Notes under the pieces: model-generated
Told to the model about the DNA's origin: nothing
What the model saw: the letters and a program-made list of their open reading frames with translations, nothing else
Databases searched by the model: none
NCBI GenBank assembly: GCA_020633205.1
Contig: JACKEB010000022.1
Location: 150,289 to 214,288 of the forward strand
Direction: 5' to 3'
DNA from: Polyangiaceae bacterium
GTDB lineage: Bacteria; Myxococcota_A; Polyangia; Polyangiales; Polyangiaceae
DNA length: 64,000 nucleotides
Shown here: piece after piece, positions 59,356-64,000 of the stretch
Position numbering within the stretch: position 1 is the stretch's first letter
How the letters are laid out: the number at the start of each line of letters is the position of its first letter
Position numbers and translations under genes: made by a program

Positions 59356-60180
59356 ATGAGCGACACGAAGAAGGTTGCGCTGCCCCCGCTGAGCGGTTGG
59401 GCGTTGATCCTCGGAGCTTCGAGCGGCTTTGGCGCGGCGGTGAGTCGTGCACTGGCCCGCGCCGGCACGAACATCATCGGTGTGCACCTCGATCGCCGGG
59501 CGACGATGTCCAACGTCGAGGAACTCACTGCGGAAATCCAGGAGCTCGGGCGTGAGGCGTGGTTCTACAACGTCAACGCCGCGGATCCCGCCAAGCGCGC
59601 TGAAGTGCTGGATGACGTGAAGCGCCGCTTCGCCGAACGGGGCAAGAACGAACAAGTGCGGGTGATGCTCCACTCCCTGGCGTTCGGAACGCTGCGCCCG
59701 TTCATCGACGAGAACCCCAAGGAGCAGCTGAACCAGAAGCAGATGGACATGACCCTCGACGTCATGGCCCATAGCCTCGTCTACTGGACTCAGGACGTGC
59801 TGGAGCGCGGCCTGATGTGCGACGAGGGTCGGATCTTCGCCATGACCAGCAACGGCTCGCGGGAGACCTGGGGCGGGTATGGCGCGGTGAGCGCTGCCAA
59901 GAGCGCCCTCGAGTCGCACTGTCGCCAGCTGGGCGCCGAGCTGGCTCCCCGCGGAATCACCGTGAACTCGCTGTGCGCCGGCGTCACCGATACGCCAGCG
60001 CTCAAGAAGATCCCGAACAACGACAAGATCGCCGAGGTCGCGATCCGCAAGGTGCCGACCCACCGGCTCACGCTGCCGGAAGACGTCGCCAACTGCATCG
60101 TCGCCTTGGCGCAGCCCTGCACCTACTGGATGACCGCCAACGTGATCTTCATCGACGGCGGCGAAGCCCACTGCGGTTGA
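59356..60180 (+). CDS. Enoyl-ACP reductase-like SDR (FabL/FabI type)
   Basis: A 274-residue short-chain dehydrogenase. The nucleotide-binding loop is LILGASSGFGAAVSRALARA, with GVHLDRR at the cofactor-selecting site, and LHSLAFGTLRPF follows. The catalytic motif is GYGAVSAAKSALESHC, a Tyr-x6-Lys spacing typical of enoyl-acyl carrier protein reductases rather than the Tyr-x3-Lys of other SDRs. The C-terminal NVIFIDGGEAH matches family ends. It likely completes the fatty-acid elongation cycle with NAD(P)H. Residues upstream and the start ATG at 59356 fit; no strong Shine-Dalgarno. Confidence 0.85.
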   Translation: MSDTKKVALPPLSGWALILGASSGFGAAVSRALARAGTNIIGVHLDRRATMSNVEELTAEIQELGREAWFYNVNAADPAKRAEVLDDVKRRFAERGKNEQVRVMLHSLAFGTLRPFIDENPKEQLNQKQMDMTLDVMAHSLVYWTQDVLERGLMCDEGRIFAMTSNGSRETWGGYGAVSAAKSALESHCRQLGAELAPRGITVNSLCAGVTDTPALKKIPNNDKIAEVAIRKVPTHRLTLPEDVANCIVALAQPCTYWMTANVIFIDGGEAHCG

Positions 60181-60246
60181 GCCTTACCAGCCACAAACGT
60201 CGACGACTCCACTGGAGCCGCCCGTTTGCTTGTTCGGGGGAGGGAA

Positions 60247-62538
60247 CTAGCGTCTTCCCACCACACTCAAGCGGGGAGCAGCACCGAAAGCTGCCAGGTG
60301 CCCACTCTCTTCCGCCACGTACACATCGCAGCGCTCATCGACTCGGAGCAAATCCGGGATCAAGTCCGTGGGTACGCTACCAATCACCTCACCGTCGCGC
60401 GGCCGCACCACGTGCACCTCGTGCTGCGGTACGAACAGGGCGCCGCTGCGCAGCACCGGCTCCAGGCGCCGCGGCTGATCCGCATCGAGGGAGCGCGAGA
60501 ACACGTGGTTGTAGCGGATGGTGCCGGTCGCCGCGTCGAGGCAGAAGAAGGTGCCCGCGTCGCTGTTGATCATCAGCGCGTCGTCCACCGCGAGCCAGGC
60601 GGCAGTCGGTGAGCTGAGTCCCGGCGCGTGCTCCCAGAGCGCCGCTCCGGTCTCGCGATGGAAGCCCCGGGCGCCCGTGCCGCGCTTGTCGCGCACCGGC
60701 ACGATCACCACTTCTTGAGTCACCAGCGGTGCCTGGCCGGGCGCCTGGCGCTCTTCGATATCCGCGCTCCACAGCTGGCGACCGGTCCACGGATCGAGAC
60801 GGTGCAGGCGGCAGGGCCCACCGGGCGCCGCGCTGATCGCAAACGCTGAGTCGCTGTCGATGGTAATATCCGCGTGGAATGGCATGCGGTCGCGGATGCG
60901 CCACACCACTTCGCCGGTGGAGACATCCAGCGCGAACAGGCTGGAGTCGCCGCCGCCCGCCAAGAGCAGCTTGCCCGCGCGGCGCATGCGGTAGGCGCCG
61001 GGGCGGCGCGCCGTATGACGCCAGCGCACCTCGCCGCTCACCAGGTCGATGGCCGTGATCTGCCGGTCGCCTTCAGCCAACACCAACAGCTTCGGCAGGC
61101 CCGGTGTGTGCACCACGGCTCCCGAAGCACCGCTTGGCACCCGCGGCAGCAGGTGGCGCGTAAAGCGCGTCTCACCCGTCTCGAGATCCAGCAAGTCGAC
61201 GCGGCCATCTGGATGAATCCGGGCAAGGCCCAGGGGAGTCACCACGCAGGCGGCGCGCTGGGTGCGCAGGCGCCACAGCACCACGCCGCTCTGGCGGTCG
61301 ATGCAAGCCGTCTCTCGCGCGGCGCCAACCATCAGGCGGTCACCGCAAAGGAAGGTCGCGCGCAAGTCGATGCCCGGCACCGTCGCGACCCAGCGCGGCA
61401 TGAAGCGCATCTTGCCGCCGTGCTCCCACATGCCACTGGCGCCGCGAGTGGCACGCCGCGCCCCAAAGGAGGCGTAGCTCTCAGGCTCCGGGTTCGTGAC
61501 GCTGTCGTCGCACAGCGCGTCGTCGAGGCGCTCTTGAAGGGCGCCGACGGCGGAAGACAGCCCGATCAACCGCAGGTTTTTGCCCTGGGAAGCGTCCTTA
61601 TCAACGAACGTGTCGAGCAGCGAGCGGCAGAAGCGCGCGATGCCGTCCACCATGCCCGGTGCGGACAGCTCTGGAAAAGTGATCCGTGGGGAATCAGGAT
61701 TCGCGTCCGCGGCGCTCAAGCTGAGCGCCACTGGAGACTCTCCCGGTCCACGCCGGAAGCCGAGGCGCGCGCCGCCGACGTCAAAGCGCCGAAACAGTGG
61801 ACGCGCCGAGCGCCACGCCTCGAGCAGCTCGTCTGCCAGTGCCACCAAGCGCTCCGCCACCAGGAACAGGTGCACCCCGCTGAGGCGCGCCGTCTTGCCG
61901 TGGGCGGAGACCTCGAACGTGCCCAGGGTGAGCAGGCTGTGTAGATCCGCGCGCTCCACGTGGGGGCAGTCGGCTTCCGCTCCTTGAGGCACCCGGAACT
62001 GTCCCGAGGCGGCGAATCCCAGGGCGTCCTTGGTCTTGATGCGAATACGCGCCGGCACGCGCTCGGCGCCGAAGCTCTTGCCACTTGGCAGCGCACGCTC
62101 GAGCAGGCTCTTCGCGGAGCGTAGGGACGCGAGCACGCCAGTCGGCGTCTTGGCCGGGGGCGCCACATCGCTCAGCGCGCGCAGCACGCCCTGGCGCATC
62201 GCCGTGAGGCTCACCTTGCGCTCGAACACCGCAACCTCGGGCTGCGGTCCGTTGCGGAACACCGTGAGCAGGACTTGCTCCCCGGCGCGCTCGAGGCCGA
62301 GCTCCCAGGCCTCCTCATCGGCATACAAACCGAGGGTAGCGCGGCTTTTTCGGCCGGCCGCCAGGGTGGCGACGGCATGTCCCAGCTCACCGAGCAGGGC
62401 CAGGGCTTCACCGTCGCCGATGCGAGCGGTGAGGTTCACGCCATCGACGACGACATCGAACAGGCCGTAGAGCGGGGCGAGGGCAGCGTTGGGTGCGTTT
62501 TCCGGGCGAGGACGAACGACGACATGGAGGGCCGACAT
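60247..62538 (-). CDS. PQQ-like beta-propeller protein with large N-terminal domain
   Basis: A 763-residue protein without a signal peptide. The C-terminal 400 residues contain repeated PQQ/YVTN-type blades: GVVLWRLRTQRA, DLLDLETGETRFTRHLL, GDRQITAIDLVSGEVRWRHT, SSLFALDVSTGEVVWRIRD, and TFFCLDAATGTIRYNHV. The N-terminal 360 residues are alpha/beta with no recognised family (LALLGELGHAVATLAAGRKS, SLLTLGTFEVSAHGKTARLS). It resembles cytoplasmic myxobacterial propeller scaffolds. The ATG at 62538 has a GAGG Shine-Dalgarno. It converges on the reductase gene with 66 bases between the stops. Confidence 0.82.
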   Translation of the reverse strand: MSALHVVVRPRPENAPNAALAPLYGLFDVVVDGVNLTARIGDGEALALLGELGHAVATLAAGRKSRATLGLYADEEAWELGLERAGEQVLLTVFRNGPQPEVAVFERKVSLTAMRQGVLRALSDVAPPAKTPTGVLASLRSAKSLLERALPSGKSFGAERVPARIRIKTKDALGFAASGQFRVPQGAEADCPHVERADLHSLLTLGTFEVSAHGKTARLSGVHLFLVAERLVALADELLEAWRSARPLFRRFDVGGARLGFRRGPGESPVALSLSAADANPDSPRITFPELSAPGMVDGIARFCRSLLDTFVDKDASQGKNLRLIGLSSAVGALQERLDDALCDDSVTNPEPESYASFGARRATRGASGMWEHGGKMRFMPRWVATVPGIDLRATFLCGDRLMVGAARETACIDRQSGVVLWRLRTQRAACVVTPLGLARIHPDGRVDLLDLETGETRFTRHLLPRVPSGASGAVVHTPGLPKLLVLAEGDRQITAIDLVSGEVRWRHTARRPGAYRMRRAGKLLLAGGGDSSLFALDVSTGEVVWRIRDRMPFHADITIDSDSAFAISAAPGGPCRLHRLDPWTGRQLWSADIEERQAPGQAPLVTQEVVIVPVRDKRGTGARGFHRETGAALWEHAPGLSSPTAAWLAVDDALMINSDAGTFFCLDAATGTIRYNHVFSRSLDADQPRRLEPVLRSGALFVPQHEVHVVRPRDGEVIGSVPTDLIPDLLRVDERCDVYVAEESGHLAAFGAAPRLSVVGRR

Positions 62539-62647
62539 GTGGACCTCATCGTAGGAAGCCGCGGCGGATTTCCTAACTTTTGAGACGGGATCGCCGGGTT
62601 TTGGACACACTCGGCCAATCGAGTTAGGGACGCCTCAGACGGGAGTT

Positions 62648-64000
62648 ATGGAAGTGCCGAAGCCTCGACCTGCATGCCTCTACGGAGCGCTGCTGGGGGC
62701 GGCGGGGCTCCTCTTGTGTTGGGGCTTCGCGGTCGATGACGCACTCATTTCCGCGCGGATGGCAGCGAACCTGGCCTCGGGCCTCGGCTATCGCTTCAAT
62801 CCTCACGGAGACATCGTCGACGCAGTCACGCCCCTCGGCTACGCCCATTTGCTGAGCTCGGGCGGGCGTGAGTCACCGCTCGCGGTGTTGCAGTTTGCGC
62901 GTGGAATTGGCGCCGTCGCGTATGTGCTCGGCTGGGCACGCCTCGGCCAGTTGGCGCTCCCGCGTCAGGGCGGCTGGCTCCTCGCGCTGCTCTTGGCCTT
63001 CGCCCCGTGCGCCGCCACTTGGGCCAGCACCGGCATGGAAACACCGCTGGTGTTTGGGCTCTTGATCGTGGGTTTGGGGGGAGGGGATGCGCCGGAGTCG
63101 CGTCGCGTCGCACTGTCAGCGAGCCTCGCGTTGGGCGTCGCCGGGGCGTGGCGTCCTGAGCTCTTGGCGTGCGTCGGAGTGTTGCTCCTCGAGCGCGCGA
63201 GTCGCGAACAGGGACTGCGGCGTGCGCTGCCACTGCTACTTGGGATCGCTCCGACGCTACTCGTGATTGCTCTGCGGAGCGCCTACTTCGGGCGCCCGAT
63301 GCCGCTCAGTGTGCTGGCGAAGCCAAGCGACTTGGAGCATGGGCTGCGTTACGCGCTCGGCGGCTGGATCCTGACCGGACTGCCGCTGTGCGTCGTGGCG
63401 CCGCGGGTTTGGCCCAAGCTCTCGCCGCGCCTGCGCTGGTGGACTGCGGCGCTGTTTGCCCACGCCGTGGCCCTGACCCTGGCGGGCGGTGACTGGATGG
63501 CGCTCTTCCGGCTCTACGTTCCGGTGCTGCCGCTGGCGTTGGTCGTCGCCGTGGGGATCTGGCGGCACGCAGCGCGCTGGGCGTCGCTGCTTCGATGTCT
63601 ACTTGCATGGCTCGCCCTGAGCGCCTTGTGGTGGCAAGGCGGCTTTGCCGCGCGGCATGTGATGGCAGATCGCCTGGCGCTGATGGACGCCGCGCGGCCG
63701 TTGCTCGAGGGACACCGCGTGGCCAGCGTGGATATCGGCTGGGTCAGCGCCGTAGGGCCCGAGGCGGTCATCGACTTGGCTGGCGTCAGTGATCCGAGCA
63801 TCGCGGTGCTTCCGGGAGGACACACCAGCAAGCGCATCGACGCCCAGCTGTTCGAGCGCCGACGCGTCGATCGGCTGGTTGTGTTGTGCACGGGCGGACC
63901 TCCCCCCCAACAAACCTCGGAGATCCGGCCGGCGCGCCAGATTGAAGCGCGAATGCTCAATCAAACTAAAGACTTAAAACAAACTCTTGAGGCAGTGCTC
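62648..64000 (+). CDS. GT-C-type membrane glycosyltransferase-like protein, truncated by the window edge
   Basis: An open frame from ATG 62648 runs without stop to the end of the window (451 codons). The product has about nine hydrophobic helices. Near the N terminus, FAVDDALISARMAANLASGL and GYRFNPHGDIVDAVTPLGYA match the first periplasmic loop of AftB-like GT-C glycosyltransferases, in which the Asp-Asp pair is catalytic; TWASTGMETPLVFGLLI is the second typical motif. It would transfer a sugar from a polyprenyl-phosphate donor on the outer face of the inner membrane. The final part is soluble. The C terminus is outside the window. Confidence 0.8.
   Translation, partial: MEVPKPRPACLYGALLGAAGLLLCWGFAVDDALISARMAANLASGLGYRFNPHGDIVDAVTPLGYAHLLSSGGRESPLAVLQFARGIGAVAYVLGWARLGQLALPRQGGWLLALLLAFAPCAATWASTGMETPLVFGLLIVGLGGGDAPESRRVALSASLALGVAGAWRPELLACVGVLLLERASREQGLRRALPLLLGIAPTLLVIALRSAYFGRPMPLSVLAKPSDLEHGLRYALGGWILTGLPLCVVAPRVWPKLSPRLRWWTAALFAHAVALTLAGGDWMALFRLYVPVLPLALVVAVGIWRHAARWASLLRCLLAWLALSALWWQGGFAARHVMADRLALMDAARPLLEGHRVASVDIGWVSAVGPEAVIDLAGVSDPSIAVLPGGHTSKRIDAQLFERRRVDRLVVLCTGGPPPQQTSEIRPARQIEARMLNQTKDLKQTLEAVL

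Overview
The window looks like chromosomal DNA of a myxobacterium (Myxococcota, probably Polyangiales). The reasons are the high G+C content, two Hanks-type Ser/Thr kinases, an FHA protein, a TPR/PEGA-type companion protein beside a kinase, many lipoproteins carrying long Gly/Ser/Ala linkers, and Cys-rich Asp-Asn-Asp-Gly repeats. There is no prophage, insertion sequence, CRISPR array or rRNA. One tRNA (Pro, anticodon TGG) is present.

Layout. 1-4.3 kb: apaG, a DUF4388-like protein, an aldehyde dehydrogenase, and a SnoaL-like protein divergent from a LysR regulator. 4.4-11.7 kb: an exported protein, then a tight minus-strand operon of HelD-like helicase, ChaN-like lipoprotein, NupC-type nucleoside transporter and glycerate 2-kinase. 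11.9-19.4 kb: Ppx/GppA phosphatase coupled to an esterase, an FHA-winged-helix protein, a membrane Ser/Thr kinase with a TPR partner, and a lipoprotein with EGF-like and GON domains. 19.4-24.9 kb: a MATE pump, a GerW-DUF2953-GerW trio, an isoaspartyl peptidase, a membrane protein and a lipoprotein. 24.9-25.7 kb: no gene, but about 780 nt dense with hairpins and closed by a strong terminator, a candidate large structured RNA. 26-39.1 kb: a polytopic membrane protein, a SUMF1-like lipoprotein, lysine 6-aminotransferase, zinc-ribbon protein, a 52-aa basic protein, an atypical kinase, a FixH-like lipoprotein, a five-haem cytochrome with a partner lipoprotein, and an acyl-CoA ligase.

39.4-46.5 kb is the most striking part: two divergent transcription units. 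On the minus strand are a nuclease-fold (SNase-like) protein, a Cys-rich DNDGNG-repeat protein, and a predicted outer-membrane barrel with the same repeats at its N terminus. On the plus strand are another DNDGNG lipoprotein and an EEP-family nuclease-like lipoprotein. Together they suggest a cell-surface, calcium-dependent nucleic-acid or phosphoester processing and uptake locus (inference).

46.5-64 kb: enoyl-CoA hydratase, two large linker-bearing surface lipoproteins, tRNA-Pro with long-hairpin repeats downstream, guaA with a PEGA lipoprotein, a degenerate M16-like lipoprotein, an unknown lipoprotein, a sigma-70 family factor with a GTAAC-rich upstream region, a small Fe-S membrane protein, a FabL/FabI-type reductase, a PQQ-like beta-propeller protein, and a truncated GT-C-type membrane protein running off the right edge.

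Start codons were chosen from Shine-Dalgarno matches, signal peptides and gene overlaps, and several differ from the longest open frame. Function calls come from recognised motifs only; no database search was possible.
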